Shown: positions 19,667 to 28,218, counted from the stretch's first letter. The stretch is DNA of 64,000 nt from an uncultured Tateyamaria sp. (GCF_947503465.1 NZ_CANNDN010000001.1:558001-622000), one strand, 5' to 3'. Program-made: numbers and translations. Notes: generated by a model from the sequence alone, not told the origin.

Positions 19667-19714
19667 GCGGGGGTTTCACCCCCGCACCCCCATCGTATTT
19701 TCAGTCGGAAGAAA
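19667..19714 (+). repeat. Dispersed hairpin element, copy 2
   Basis: A perfect stem GCGGGGG/CCCCCGC (19667-19673, 19679-19685) with loop TTTCA is followed by the core TCGTATTTTCAGTCGGAAGA at 19693-19712. It separates livG and livF inside the operon, in the same orientation as the genes. Confidence 0.75.
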
Positions 19715-19728
19715 CTGTGGGGTGTGCC

Positions 19729-20550
19729 ATGAGCAACCCGTATCAAGAGGGGCGCGGGAACAAGGACGCATCCGTCACAAACCCGCGCGGCACCGGATCG
19801 CTGCTCGCGTCCCCCGGAACCAAGGGCACGATGAACACGGCCGAGGCGTTCCTGATCGGCGACACGATGACAGGCGGCTATGGTGCCGGTCCGGACATCC
19901 TGCACGACTGCACCGTGGCCGTGAACCCGGGCGAGATTGCGGTGATCGTCGGCCCCAACGGCGCGGGCAAGTCCACCGCGATGAAGGCCGTGTTCGGGAT
20001 GCTGGATGTGCGACAAGGCTCTGTCCGGCTGGATGGCGAGGACATCACCGACTTGTCCCCGCAGGACCGCGTGGCCAAGGGCATGGGGTTTGTGCCCCAG
20101 ACGTCGAACATCTTCACGTCCATGACGGTCGAGGAGAACCTGGAAATGGGGGCCTTCATCCGGCGCGACGATGTCTCGGACACGATGGCGCAGGTGTATG
20201 ACCTGTTCCCGATCCTGAAGGAAAAGCGCCGCCAGCCCGCGGGCGAATTGTCGGGCGGCCAGCGTCAGCAGGTCGCCGTGGGCCGCGCGCTGATGACCCA
20301 GCCCAAGGTGTTGATGCTGGACGAACCCACCGCAGGGGTCAGCCCCATCGTGATGGATGAGCTGTTCGACCGCATCATCGAGGTTGCCCGCACCGGCATC
20401 CCGATCCTGATGGTTGAACAGAACGCCCGTCAGGCGCTCGAGATTGCAGACAAAGGCTATGTGCTGGTGCAGGGCCGGAACGCGTATACGGGGACGGGCA
20501 AGGAACTGCTGGCCGACCCGGACGTGCGCAAGAGTTTCTTGGGGGGATAA
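19729..20550 (+). CDS. livF: Branched-chain amino-acid ABC transporter ATP-binding protein LivF
   Basis: A 273-aa ABC ATPase: Walker A GPNGAGKSTAMK, Q-loop VPQTSNIF, signature GELSGGQRQQVAVGRAL, Walker B VLMLDEPTAGVSP and H-loop LMVEQN. LivF proteins are usually about 235-240 aa. Here an extra N-terminal stretch of about 34 residues (MSNPYQEGRGNKDASVTNPR and beyond) precedes the ATPase core. A second ATG at 19831 would remove it. I keep 19729, the first ATG after the repeat element. Confidence 0.93.
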   Translation: MSNPYQEGRGNKDASVTNPRGTGSLLASPGTKGTMNTAEAFLIGDTMTGGYGAGPDILHDCTVAVNPGEIAVIVGPNGAGKSTAMKAVFGMLDVRQGSVRLDGEDITDLSPQDRVAKGMGFVPQTSNIFTSMTVEENLEMGAFIRRDDVSDTMAQVYDLFPILKEKRRQPAGELSGGQRQQVAVGRALMTQPKVLMLDEPTAGVSPIVMDELFDRIIEVARTGIPILMVEQNARQALEIADKGYVLVQGRNAYTGTGKELLADPDVRKSFLGG

Positions 20551-20551
20551 A

Positions 20552-20962
20552 ATGAGGGCGATCCTTGCGATCATTGCCTTGTCTTCACCTGCGATCGCGC
20601 TCACGGAAGCCGATCTAACTGCCGACGGCTATGTCGCTATGGACTGCCTCTTTGACCAACGTTGTGTCATTGGGCAGCCCTGCGTCACAGCGTGGCGAGA
20701 CGTAAGGTGGCTGATGAAAGACGAGGACGGCGCCGCATACCAAGTGCGGCGCGGCGGAGACCTGTCGCGCCGAGCCCATCTGATGATGGACGCCAGGTGG
20801 AAAGGCACCTCCGAAGCGCGCGCAATCGTCATGCAGATGCGAGAGGCTGTGGCGTCGCATTTGACCGTATTTGATGGCGGTGGAGCGATCCAATCATTTC
20901 AATACGCCGCAAACCCCGGGGCTGGACAGTTTTACTTGGGCACGTGCGAGGTGATCGAATAA
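20552..20962 (+). CDS. Small exported protein of unknown function inside the liv operon
   Basis: A 136-aa protein with signal peptide MRAILAIIALSSPAIA. The mature part has several cysteines (DCLFDQRCVIGQPC and a C-terminal GTCEV), suggesting periplasmic disulfides. No family recognised. Its ATG lies just after the livF stop, and its own stop TAA overlaps the livH ATG by one base (TAATG), so it is translated as part of the operon. Local composition is less GC-rich than livF and livH, hinting at later insertion. Confidence 0.85.
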   Translation: MRAILAIIALSSPAIALTEADLTADGYVAMDCLFDQRCVIGQPCVTAWRDVRWLMKDEDGAAYQVRRGGDLSRRAHLMMDARWKGTSEARAIVMQMREAVASHLTVFDGGGAIQSFQYAANPGAGQFYLGTCEVIE

Positions 20963-21972
20963 TGGACCTGCTCAACGCCTTCATCACCCTTGCCAACTTC
21001 GTCCTGATCCCCGCCATCGCCTATGGCTCCCAACTCGCCCTCGGCGCGCTTGGGGTCACCCTCATCTACGGCATCCTGCGCTTTTCCAACTTCGCCCATG
21101 GCGACACGATGGCCTTTGGCACCATGGCGACCATCCTGATCACCTGGGGCTTCCAGGCTGTCGGCATCTCTGCCGGCCCCCTGCCCACCGCCCTGCTCGC
21201 CCTGCCCTTCGGCATCGGCGTCTGCGCCCTGCTGGTGCTGGCCACCGACCGCGGCGTCTATCGCTTCTACCGCACGCAAAAGGCGAAACCGATCATCTTC
21301 GTCATGGTCAGCCTCGGTGTCATGTTCATCATGAACGGCCTTGTCCGCTTCATCATCGGCCCCGATGACCAGCGGTTCTCGGACGGCGAACGCTTCATCA
21401 TCTCCGTGCGTGAGTTCAAAGCCCTCACCGGCCTCGACGAAGGGCTGGCGATCAAGACGACCCAAGGCATCACGGTCATCACCGCCATTATCGTTGTGGC
21501 GCTGCTGTTCTATTTCCTGAACCGCACGCGCACCGGCAAATCCATGCGGGCCTATTCGGACAACGAAGACCTTGCGCTGCTGTCGGGCATCAACCCCGAG
21601 CGGGTGGTCATGGTCACATGGCTGATCGTTGCGGCACTGGCGACAGTGGCGGGCGTCCTCTACGGCCTCGACAAATCGTTCAAGCCCTTTGTCTATTTCC
21701 AGCTTCTGCTGCCCATCTTCGCCTCTGCCATCGTGGGCGGTCTGGGCAGCCCGCTGGGGGCCATCGCGGGCGGCTTCACCATCGCGTTCTCCGAAGTGCT
21801 GATCACCTATGCCTGGAAGAAGGTCGCGGGCTACGCCCTACCGGACAGCCTCGCCCCTGACGGCCTGGCTCAACTCCTCAGCACGGACTACAAATTCGCG
21901 GTGAGCTTCGTGATCCTGCTGATCGTCCTTCTGTTCCGCCCCACCGGTTTGTTCGCAGGGAAATCCGTATGA
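20962..21972 (+). CDS. livH: Branched-chain amino-acid ABC transporter permease LivH
   Basis: A 336-aa inner-membrane permease with about eight membrane segments. Family blocks: QLALGALGVTLIYGILRFSNFAHGD at the N-terminus, SMRAYSDNEDLALLSGIN (the EAA-like coupling region), AALATVAGVLYGL and FASAIVGGLGSPLGAIAGG. It pairs with LivM to form the channel. The ATG shares its first base with the preceding stop, and its end overlaps livM by 4 bases. Confidence 0.94.
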   Translation: MDLLNAFITLANFVLIPAIAYGSQLALGALGVTLIYGILRFSNFAHGDTMAFGTMATILITWGFQAVGISAGPLPTALLALPFGIGVCALLVLATDRGVYRFYRTQKAKPIIFVMVSLGVMFIMNGLVRFIIGPDDQRFSDGERFIISVREFKALTGLDEGLAIKTTQGITVITAIIVVALLFYFLNRTRTGKSMRAYSDNEDLALLSGINPERVVMVTWLIVAALATVAGVLYGLDKSFKPFVYFQLLLPIFASAIVGGLGSPLGAIAGGFTIAFSEVLITYAWKKVAGYALPDSLAPDGLAQLLSTDYKFAVSFVILLIVLLFRPTGLFAGKSV

Positions 21973-23342
21973 CAGACAAAAGCACAAACGCAGGGAATTA
22001 TCGCATCGACAGTCTTCTGGCGTGGCTCTTTGGTCCGGCTGGAAGCGTCCAGCGGGCCATCCTCTATTTCACCATCATGGCCGCGATGCTGATCGGAACC
22101 GGCTACTATCAAAGCTGGGACACCGCGCTGCAAATCCTGAACTTTTGCCTGATTGCCGCCATCATGGCACTGGGCGTGAACCTGCAATGGGGGTTCGCGG
22201 GGCTGTTCAACGTGGGCATCATGGGCTTTGTCGCGCTTGGCGGCCTTGCCACCGTTCTCGTCGCCATGCCCCCGGAGGGAGAGGCATGGGCGGCGGGTGG
22301 CCTGCGGGTCATCCTTGCCCTCGTGCTTGGTGCGGCCACGATCGTTGGCGCCATCCTGGCGTATAACGCGCTGCCCAAGGGGCGGGTGCGCACCATTGGG
22401 TTGCTTGTCATCCTTGTCGCCGGGTTCTTCATCTACCGCGCGGTCTTTGACGGCGGCGTGCAGGCAGTCGAGGCGGTCAACCCCGCCAACGCAGGCTATC
22501 TCGGGGGCCTTGGCCTGCCCGTGCTGCTGGCCTGGCCCGTGGGCGGACTGCTGGCAGCAGGGGCGGCTTGGATCATCGGCAAAACGGCCCTGGGCCTGCG
22601 TTCCGACTACCTCGCCATCGCAACGCTGGGCATTGCGGAAATCATCATCGCCATCATGAAAAACGAAGACTGGCTGGCCCGCGGCGTGAAAAACGTGGTG
22701 GGCCTGCCGCGCCCCGCGCCTTACGAGATCGACCTGCAGAACAACGCGGCCTTCGTGGAACGCGCCACCGGCCTTGGGATCGACCCGGTCACCGCCTCCA
22801 CACTCTGGGTCAAGGCAATCTACGCGGGCCTCTTCACCGTCGTCCTGCTGATCCTCTTCATCCTTGCCCAACGCGCGCTGCATTCCCCGTGGGGGCGCAT
22901 GATGCGCGCCATCCGCGACAACGAGGTTGCGGCAGAGGCGATGGGCAAGGACGTGACCGCCCGGCATTTGCAAATCTTCGTGCTCGGCTCCGCCATCTGC
23001 GGCATTGCGGGCGCGATGATGACCACGCTTGACGGGCAGTTGACGCCCGGCACCTACCAGCCGCTGCGTTTCACCTTCCTTGTCTGGGTCATGGTGATCG
23101 TGGGCGGGTCCGGCAACAACCTTGGCGCCGTGCTGGGGGGGTTCCTGATCTGGTGGCTGTGGGTCATGGTCGAACCCATTGGCCTGTGGGTCATGCAGGT
23201 GGTCACGTCGGGCATGGCCGACGGCTTCTGGCTGCGCGAACACCTGCTGGACTCGGCGGCGCATATGCGACTTTTGACCATGGGGATCGTGCTGCTTCTG
23301 GTGCTACGGTTCAGTCCCAGAGGATTGATACCGGAGAAATGA
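21969..23342 (+). CDS. livM: Branched-chain amino-acid ABC transporter permease LivM (long form)
   Basis: A 457-aa permease, longer than typical LivM (about 320-420 aa). It has ALGVNLQWGFAGLFNVGIMGF, LRSDYLAIATLGIAEI, SPWGRMMRAIRDNEVAAEAMGKD (coupling helix) and VMVIVGGSGNNLGAVLGGF. Extra hydrophobic segments after residue 90 (ILALVLGAATIVGAI; TIGLLVILVAGFFIY) explain the length. The ATGA overlap with livH indicates coupling. The long antisense frame over this gene is a codon-bias shadow. Confidence 0.94.
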   Translation: MTDKSTNAGNYRIDSLLAWLFGPAGSVQRAILYFTIMAAMLIGTGYYQSWDTALQILNFCLIAAIMALGVNLQWGFAGLFNVGIMGFVALGGLATVLVAMPPEGEAWAAGGLRVILALVLGAATIVGAILAYNALPKGRVRTIGLLVILVAGFFIYRAVFDGGVQAVEAVNPANAGYLGGLGLPVLLAWPVGGLLAAGAAWIIGKTALGLRSDYLAIATLGIAEIIIAIMKNEDWLARGVKNVVGLPRPAPYEIDLQNNAAFVERATGLGIDPVTASTLWVKAIYAGLFTVVLLILFILAQRALHSPWGRMMRAIRDNEVAAEAMGKDVTARHLQIFVLGSAICGIAGAMMTTLDGQLTPGTYQPLRFTFLVWVMVIVGGSGNNLGAVLGGFLIWWLWVMVEPIGLWVMQVVTSGMADGFWLREHLLDSAAHMRLLTMGIVLLLVLRFSPRGLIPEK

Positions 23343-23343
23343 C

Positions 23344-24027
23344 ATGCAGCGCATCGCGGCCCGCACCGCATGGACCATTGCGGGCCTTTTGCTGCTGTTC
23401 GTTCTGATCCAGGGCTTTGTCTGGCATGCCGCATATCGCGGCGCGGTTGGGCTGTCCGGTGACCCCACCGCCATCGAACGGCTGACCGGGCCGCGCGGCA
23501 GCATCGTGGCGCTTTTTGCCCATATGGTGACGGGTGCGCTTGTCACCACGTTGTCCGTCATCCAGTTGGCGGGGCCCATCCGCCGCCGGTGGCCGCGCCT
23601 GCATCGAAACTCGGGCCGTCTTCTGGCGGTCGCGGCACTGCTGACGGGTATCGGCGGGCTGGTGTATATCGCGCGCAGCGGAACGGTGGGCGGGACCGAC
23701 ATGTCGGCCGCCTTTGGTCTGTATGGCGTGCTGATGATCATTGCGGCTATTCAGACGCCCCGTCTTGCCATGCACCGCGACTATGACCGTCACCGCCGCT
23801 GGGGCCTGCGGCTGATCATTCTGGGGCTCGGCTCGTGGTTCTACCGGCTGCATTACGGACTGTGGTTCGGGATCACCTGTTCCCTGGGGGATGCCACCTG
23901 CGGGATGGGGGTGCAAAGCGACTTTTCCGGCCTGTTCGACCGGATACAGGTCTGGGCCTTCTACCTGCCCTACCTGTTGGTGCTCGAATGGTGGCTGCGC
24001 CGCCGTCCACAACCGGTCAGAAGGTGA
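23344..24027 (+). CDS. DUF2306-like integral membrane protein
   Basis: A 227-aa protein with about six membrane segments, beginning AWTIAGLLLLFVLIQGFVWH. Charged loop motifs HRNSGRLLAVAALLTGIGGL and MHRDYDRHRRWGLRLI resemble DUF2306 predicted membrane proteins, whose function is unknown. It starts one base after the livM stop, so it may be the last gene of that operon. Its 3' end overlaps the convergent Dabb gene by 11 bases. Confidence 0.8.
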   Translation: MQRIAARTAWTIAGLLLLFVLIQGFVWHAAYRGAVGLSGDPTAIERLTGPRGSIVALFAHMVTGALVTTLSVIQLAGPIRRRWPRLHRNSGRLLAVAALLTGIGGLVYIARSGTVGGTDMSAAFGLYGVLMIIAAIQTPRLAMHRDYDRHRRWGLRLIILGLGSWFYRLHYGLWFGITCSLGDATCGMGVQSDFSGLFDRIQVWAFYLPYLLVLEWWLRRRPQPVRR

Positions 24028-24316
24028 TGTCGGCGGCCACGCGCAGATCGCGCAGGGGCCGCACGATGTCGATGGATTGCTGATACAGCGGATGCGCCTT
24101 GTAGTCAGCCAGGGCCTGACTGTCGCGGAACTCGGCGTAGACCACCACATCAACCTCATCGGACAGGGCGTCATTGCGGGTGTTGCGTCGCACCGAAATC
24201 ACATCGGCATGGGGGTTCTTCTCAAGAATGGACAAGCCGTCAAACACACGGTCCACATCCGTGCGTTCGCGGGCACGGAAAAAGACGACATGGCGCAAAC
24301 GATGGGCATCGGGCAT
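24017..24316 (-). CDS. Dabb (stress-responsive A/B barrel) domain protein
   Basis: A 99-aa single-domain protein, MPDAHRLRHVVFFRARERTD, with LRHVVFF at the first strand, VDVVVYAEFRDSQALADYKAH and LYQQ toward the C-terminus, the usual Dabb pattern of a ferredoxin-like dimeric barrel. Function unknown. The ATG at 24316 was chosen to give the family N-terminus. It lies just downstream of the HerA-like gene on the same strand. Confidence 0.85.
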   Translation of the reverse strand: MPDAHRLRHVVFFRARERTDVDRVFDGLSILEKNPHADVISVRRNTRNDALSDEVDVVVYAEFRDSQALADYKAHPLYQQSIDIVRPLRDLRVAADITF

Positions 24317-24375
24317 GACACGTGACCCTGTGTGGCACGGGCGCATCCTGCGCCCGCACTTCATATGGGTGCCGT

Positions 24376-25917
24376 TCAGCGCCCTTTGAAGAGGCCACCC
24401 AAAATGCCGCGCACCATGCGGCGGCCTGTGGTGCCGGTCAGTTCCTTGACAACCATCTTGGTCATTGCCTCGCCAAAGCTGGCCCCCCGCCGCGCCGGGC
24501 GCGACGTCGAACGCGTCACACCCTTGGCCGAATAGCGGCGGGCCGCATTGAACTCGCGCAGCATCGGCGTCGCCTCTTCGGCCTTCGTTTCCGCCACTTC
24601 CGCCTCTTGCGCCGCCGCATCGGCCCGTGCCTTCAACATCTCGAAGGCGGATGTGCGATCAAGCGTCTGATCATATTTGCCCGCCATGTCGCTCGCGGCC
24701 AGATGCGCCTTGCGTTCGGCATCCGTCACGGGGCCCAGTTGCGATGATGGCGGCCGGATCAGGGTGCGCTCCACGATCCCCGGCACGCCCTTCTTTTGCA
24801 GCATCGACGTCACCGCCTCGCCCACGCCGACCTCGCGAATGGCCTCCTCCGTCTCGAACCGCGGGTTCTCACGGTAGGTCTCCGCCGCCATGCGCAATTC
24901 CTTCCGGTCCTTGGCGGTAAACGCACGCAACGCATGCTGAAACCGGTTGCCAAGCTGACCCAGGATATCCTCGGGCACGTCCGCAGGATTCTGGGTGATG
25001 AAATACACCCCCACCCCTTTGGACCGGATCAGTCGCGCCACCTGTTCGACCTTGTCGACCAGCGCCTTGGGCGCGTCCTCGAACAGCAGATGCGCCTCGT
25101 CAAAGAAGAAGACCAGCTTGGGCTTGTCGGGGTCGCCCACCTCGGGCAATTCCTCGAACAGTTCGGACAGCAGCCACAGCAGGAATGTGGCATAAAGCTT
25201 GGGCGCACCCATCAGCCTGTCAGAGGCCAGGATGTTCACCATCCCCTTGCCCGCCGCATCGGTGCGCATCAGGTCCGACAGCTCCAGCGCCGGTTCGCCG
25301 AACAGCTGGCTCGCCCCCTGGTTTTCCAGCACCAGCAACCGGCGTTGGATCGCGCCGATGGATTGCGTCGACACGTTGCCATAGCGCAGGCTCAGATCCT
25401 TGGCATTCTCGCCCACCCAGACCAGCAACGCCTGCAGATCCTTGAGATCCAGCAAGGGCATGCCTTCCTCGTCCGCCAGGCGAAAGGCGATGTTCAGGAT
25501 ACCCTCCTGCGCTTCGGTCAGTTCCAGAAGCTGGGCCAGCAAAAGCGGCCCCATCTCGGATACGGTGGTGCGCACCGGATGGCCCTGGGCGCCGAACATG
25601 TCCCAGAAGGTGACGGGACAGGCGTGATAGGAATAATCCGAAAACCCGATCTTTTCCGCCCGTTCCGTGAACGGGCCGTGCAGTTTGTGCGCGGCCGTGC
25701 CCGATTTCGCCAGCCCCGACAGGTCGCCCTTGACGTCCGAAAGGAACACCGGCACGCCCGCATTCGAAAACCCCTCGGCCAGGATTTGCAGGGTCACGGT
25801 CTTGCCGGTGCCGGTCGCCCCCGCGATCAATCCGTGCCGGTTGGCGTATTTCAACGTCAGGCCCTGCTTTTCGGCATAATCGACCCCGCCGCCCCCGATG
25901 AAAATATGATCGTTCAT
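24376..25917 (-). CDS. HerA-like ATPase (DUF853 family)
   Basis: A 513-aa P-loop ATPase of the HerA/FtsK superfamily. Walker A is AGATGTGKTVTLQ (about residue 32) and Walker B is KLVFFFDEAHLLF. A typical RSKGVGVYFITQNPADVPEDIL segment, with sensor-like Gln and Asn, and an arginine-rich region RFQHALRAFTAKDRKEL follow. The C-terminus has Ala/Glu-rich coiled coil and basic repeats (RSTSRPARRG). Proteins of this type are widespread, but the role is not well known. The long upstream frame is rejected; MNDHIFIGGG is the family start. Confidence 0.9.
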   Translation of the reverse strand: MNDHIFIGGGGVDYAEKQGLTLKYANRHGLIAGATGTGKTVTLQILAEGFSNAGVPVFLSDVKGDLSGLAKSGTAAHKLHGPFTERAEKIGFSDYSYHACPVTFWDMFGAQGHPVRTTVSEMGPLLLAQLLELTEAQEGILNIAFRLADEEGMPLLDLKDLQALLVWVGENAKDLSLRYGNVSTQSIGAIQRRLLVLENQGASQLFGEPALELSDLMRTDAAGKGMVNILASDRLMGAPKLYATFLLWLLSELFEELPEVGDPDKPKLVFFFDEAHLLFEDAPKALVDKVEQVARLIRSKGVGVYFITQNPADVPEDILGQLGNRFQHALRAFTAKDRKELRMAAETYRENPRFETEEAIREVGVGEAVTSMLQKKGVPGIVERTLIRPPSSQLGPVTDAERKAHLAASDMAGKYDQTLDRTSAFEMLKARADAAAQEAEVAETKAEEATPMLREFNAARRYSAKGVTRSTSRPARRGASFGEAMTKMVVKELTGTTGRRMVRGILGGLFKGR

Positions 25918-25989
25918 GCCATTAACCTTTTGTCCATTGGGGCCTTCGGCGCGACCATACAAAGTTAACCATTGGGTGCCATAGTGTTT

Positions 25990-26071
25990 TTGTTCAGCGC
26001 CCAGAGTCCTCCTGGCGCGGAACACTTCCTCCCTGTCAGACTGGGCCGCGCCTTGTGCGCGGCCATTTTTT
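25990..26071 (+). ncRNA. Candidate trans-acting sRNA with two anti-Shine-Dalgarno stretches
   Basis: Between divergent genes, the plus strand carries a hairpin at 25992-26023 (GTTCAGCGCC paired with GGCGCGGAAC, one A-G mismatch) whose loop exposes AGTCCTCC. A single-stranded stretch with TTCCTCCCTG follows. It ends in a strong terminator: GGCCGCG (26044-26050) with CGCGGCC (26058-26064) then ATTTTTT. Stem-loop, CU-rich anti-SD and terminator match the plan of several alphaproteobacterial sRNAs. No protein frame explains it. Exact 5' end not determined. Confidence 0.55.
26044..26071 (+). terminator. Rho-independent terminator of candidate sRNA 1
   Basis: GGCCGCG and CGCGGCC form a perfect 7-bp stem around CCTTGTG, followed by A and six T residues. 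No plus-strand protein gene precedes it, which implies an unannotated plus-strand transcript. Confidence 0.8.
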
Positions 26072-26135
26072 CACAAAACTGAACCAAGCAGTTTAGGTGC
26101 TGATTTCACAAAAGAATTTTTCCGGCTTTTCCCTG

Positions 26136-26164
26136 TTGACCCCCGGCAGTGGCTCTCGTAACGT
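26136..26164 (+). promoter_or_regulatory. Candidate sigma-70 promoter of sRNA 2
   Basis: TTGACC (26136-26141), exactly 17 bases, then TAACGT (26159-26164). The predicted start is near 26171. Confidence 0.45.
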
Positions 26165-26170
26165 CTGCGC

Positions 26171-26240
26171 AATAAGTCGGCCAGTCCGACGGGGAGAGAA
26201 AAAGACACTTGGAAAAGGGGGCTTTGGGGCCCCCTTTTTT
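26171..26240 (+). ncRNA. Second candidate sRNA, about 70 nt
   Basis: Downstream of the promoter-like boxes the sequence folds as GTCGG/CCGAC around CCAGT, then an A/G-rich single-stranded stretch (GGGGAGAGAAAAAGACAC). It ends in a textbook terminator, AAAAGGGGGC (26213-26222) with GCCCCC (26229-26234), followed by TTTTTT. The ialB start is another 99 bases on, so this looks like an independent short RNA rather than only a leader; a leader attenuator is the alternative. Confidence 0.5.
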
Positions 26241-26338
26241 GCTGTTTGGGCCATGTCACGAAAACTTTCCTCTTTGCCGCTGACACTGCCCGTTGTCCGT
26301 GCTAGCACTCCGGCAAATGAAACAAGAGCGGATTTAAC

Positions 26339-26953
26339 ATGCGTACGTCCCTGATTGCCCTTACCGCGGCCCTTCTGATGCCAATTGGCGTCATGGCCCA
26401 ATCCACGGACTCCACAACCGAAGAAACGACAGACGCGCCCGATGTCGGCAGCGCCATCGAAGACCAGCTGAGCCTGGGCGAAGACGCCTCGCTGCCTCAG
26501 GTGGGTGACACCTACACGGCCGAAACAAACGGCGCGTGGGAATTGCGCTGCATCAAGACCGAAGAGGGCGAAGACCCCTGTCAGATGTACCAGCTGATGT
26601 CAGACGCCGAAGGCACGCCCGTGGCCGAAATATCGATCTTCCGCCTGCCCGAAGGCGGCCGGGCCGTGGCCGGCGCCACGATCATCGTGCCGCTCGAAAC
26701 CTCCCTGCCCCAGCAGCTGACCATGGCCGTCGACGGTGGTCAGGCACGGCGCTATCCCTTCGCGTTCTGCAACCCGATCGGGTGCTATTCGCGCGTGGGT
26801 CTGGTGGCAGAAGAGGTGGCGCAGTTCCGTCGCGGCGCCAGCGCGACGCTGACGATTGTGCCCGCGTTGGCCCCCGACCAGAAGGTCGAGTTGGACATGT
26901 CGCTCAGCGGCTTTACCGCGTCGTTCGACAAGACGACAATCGCCCAGTTCTGA
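26339..26953 (+). CDS. Invasion-associated locus B (IalB) family protein, exported
   Basis: A 204-aa protein with signal peptide MRTSLIALTAALLMPIGVMA, a Ser/Thr/Glu-rich segment and an IalB domain. The domain shows AWELRCIKTEEGEDPCQMYQ, the paired-cysteine W-x-x-x-C...C-x-x-x-Q pattern, and RYPFAFCNPIGCYSRVGL. IalB-like proteins are periplasmic or surface proteins named from Bartonella invasion; in free-living Rhodobacterales the role is unknown. A strong terminator follows. Confidence 0.9.
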   Translation: MRTSLIALTAALLMPIGVMAQSTDSTTEETTDAPDVGSAIEDQLSLGEDASLPQVGDTYTAETNGAWELRCIKTEEGEDPCQMYQLMSDAEGTPVAEISIFRLPEGGRAVAGATIIVPLETSLPQQLTMAVDGGQARRYPFAFCNPIGCYSRVGLVAEEVAQFRRGASATLTIVPALAPDQKVELDMSLSGFTASFDKTTIAQF

Positions 26954-26975
26954 TCTGACACGTCACCACGACCAC

Positions 26976-27006
26976 AGCCGCCCCGGCAATCACGGGGCGG
27001 CTTTTT
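26976..27006 (+). terminator. Rho-independent terminator of the IalB gene
   Basis: AGCCGCCCCG pairs with CGGGGCGGCT around CAAT-like loop bases, followed by a T run ending at 27006, just before the convergent fabF-like stop. Confidence 0.85.
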
Positions 27007-28218
27007 CTATTTGATCCTGCGCAGGGCCAGCACCGCATTCATGCCGCCAAAGGCAAAGGCATTGGACAGGACCACATCCACGTCCGCCTGGCGCGCCTCG
27101 TTCGGCACCACGTCCAGCGCACATTCCGGGTCCGGTTCTTCATAGCCAATGGTGGGCGCGATCACCCCGTCCCGCAGCGCCATGATGCAGGCCAGCAATT
27201 CAACCGCACCGGTGCCGCCAATCAGGTGCCCATGCATCGATTTGGTGGACGAGATCATCAGCTTGTCCGCATGGGGTCCGAAGACATCCGCCACGGCCGC
27301 GCATTCGGTCTTGTCGTTCGCCGCCGTGCCGGTGCCATGGGCGTTGATGTACCCGATCTGGTCCGCGTTCACGCGCGCATCGGCCAAGGCCCCCGACATG
27401 GCCCGTGCGGCACCGTTCTTTGACGGCATCACGATGTCAGCCGCATCCGAAGACATGGCAAAACCCGCCACTTCGCACAGGATATCGGCCCCACGGGCCC
27501 GTGCATGTTCGTATTCCTCGAACACGAAAACGCCTGCGCCCTCGCCCTGGACCATGCCGTTGCGGTTGGCGGAAAACGGACGGCACGCGTCCTTTGACAT
27601 CACCCGCAGACCTTCCCACGCTTTGACGCCGCCGAAACACAACATGCTCTCCGATCCGCCCGTGACCATGACGGGCGCCATGCCGGTGCGCACCATCTGA
27701 AAGGCCTGCGCCATCGCATGGTTCGACGACGCACAGGCGGTAGCGACGGTAAAGGACGGCCCCTTGAGGTTCCATTCCATCGATACGTGGCTCGCGGCGG
27801 CGTTGTTCATCAGCTTGGGCACGACAAAGGGGTGCACCCGGTTCTTGCCCTCTTCATAGACCAGGCGGTAATTCTGGTCCCATGTGCTGACGCCACCCGC
27901 CGCGGTGCCCAGGATCACGCCCGACTTTGCGGCCTCTTCCCCGGAAAAGGTCAGGCCCGATTGTTCGATGGCTTCCTTGGCGGCGGCCAGCGTGAACTGC
28001 GTGAACCGGTCATACAGGCTCATCTGCTGGCGGTTGTACCGTCCTTCGGCCTCGAACCCGCGCACCTGACCTCCGATCTGGATGGCCAGCCGGTCCACAT
28101 CCTGAAACTCAAGCGCGCAAATGCCGCTGCGGCCCTCGCGCATGGCCTCAAGGGTTTCGGCCACATCATGGCCCAGGGCGTTCACGGTGCCCGCACCGGT
28201 AATGACAACGCGGTGCAT
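27007..28218 (-). CDS. Beta-ketoacyl-ACP synthase II family enzyme in an lpxD-acp module
   Basis: A 403-aa KAS II-like condensing enzyme: MHRVVITGAGTVNALGHDV, active-site Cys in TVATACASSNHAMAQAF, His residues in NAHGTGTAANDKTE and in STKSMHGHLIGGTGAVE, and C-terminal SNAFAFGGMNAVL. All C-H-H catalytic residues are kept. It elongates acyl chains on ACP. It follows a dedicated ACP and lpxD on the same strand; the ACP stop abuts this ATG. Its context differs from the main fabF, so a specialised lipid A acyl chain is likely. Confidence 0.9.
   Translation of the reverse strand: MHRVVITGAGTVNALGHDVAETLEAMREGRSGICALEFQDVDRLAIQIGGQVRGFEAEGRYNRQQMSLYDRFTQFTLAAAKEAIEQSGLTFSGEEAAKSGVILGTAAGGVSTWDQNYRLVYEEGKNRVHPFVVPKLMNNAAASHVSMEWNLKGPSFTVATACASSNHAMAQAFQMVRTGMAPVMVTGGSESMLCFGGVKAWEGLRVMSKDACRPFSANRNGMVQGEGAGVFVFEEYEHARARGADILCEVAGFAMSSDAADIVMPSKNGAARAMSGALADARVNADQIGYINAHGTGTAANDKTECAAVADVFGPHADKLMISSTKSMHGHLIGGTGAVELLACIMALRDGVIAPTIGYEEPDPECALDVVPNEARQADVDVVLSNAFAFGGMNAVLALRRIK

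Noticed and set aside
21888-23264. A 458-codon open frame antisense to livM
   Set aside because: It mirrors livM with no recognisable motif and arises from the strong GC bias in the third codon position of livM.
26097-26354. An 85-codon frame across the two sRNA terminators
   Set aside because: It crosses a terminator and overlaps the ialB start without a ribosome site or recognisable sequence.
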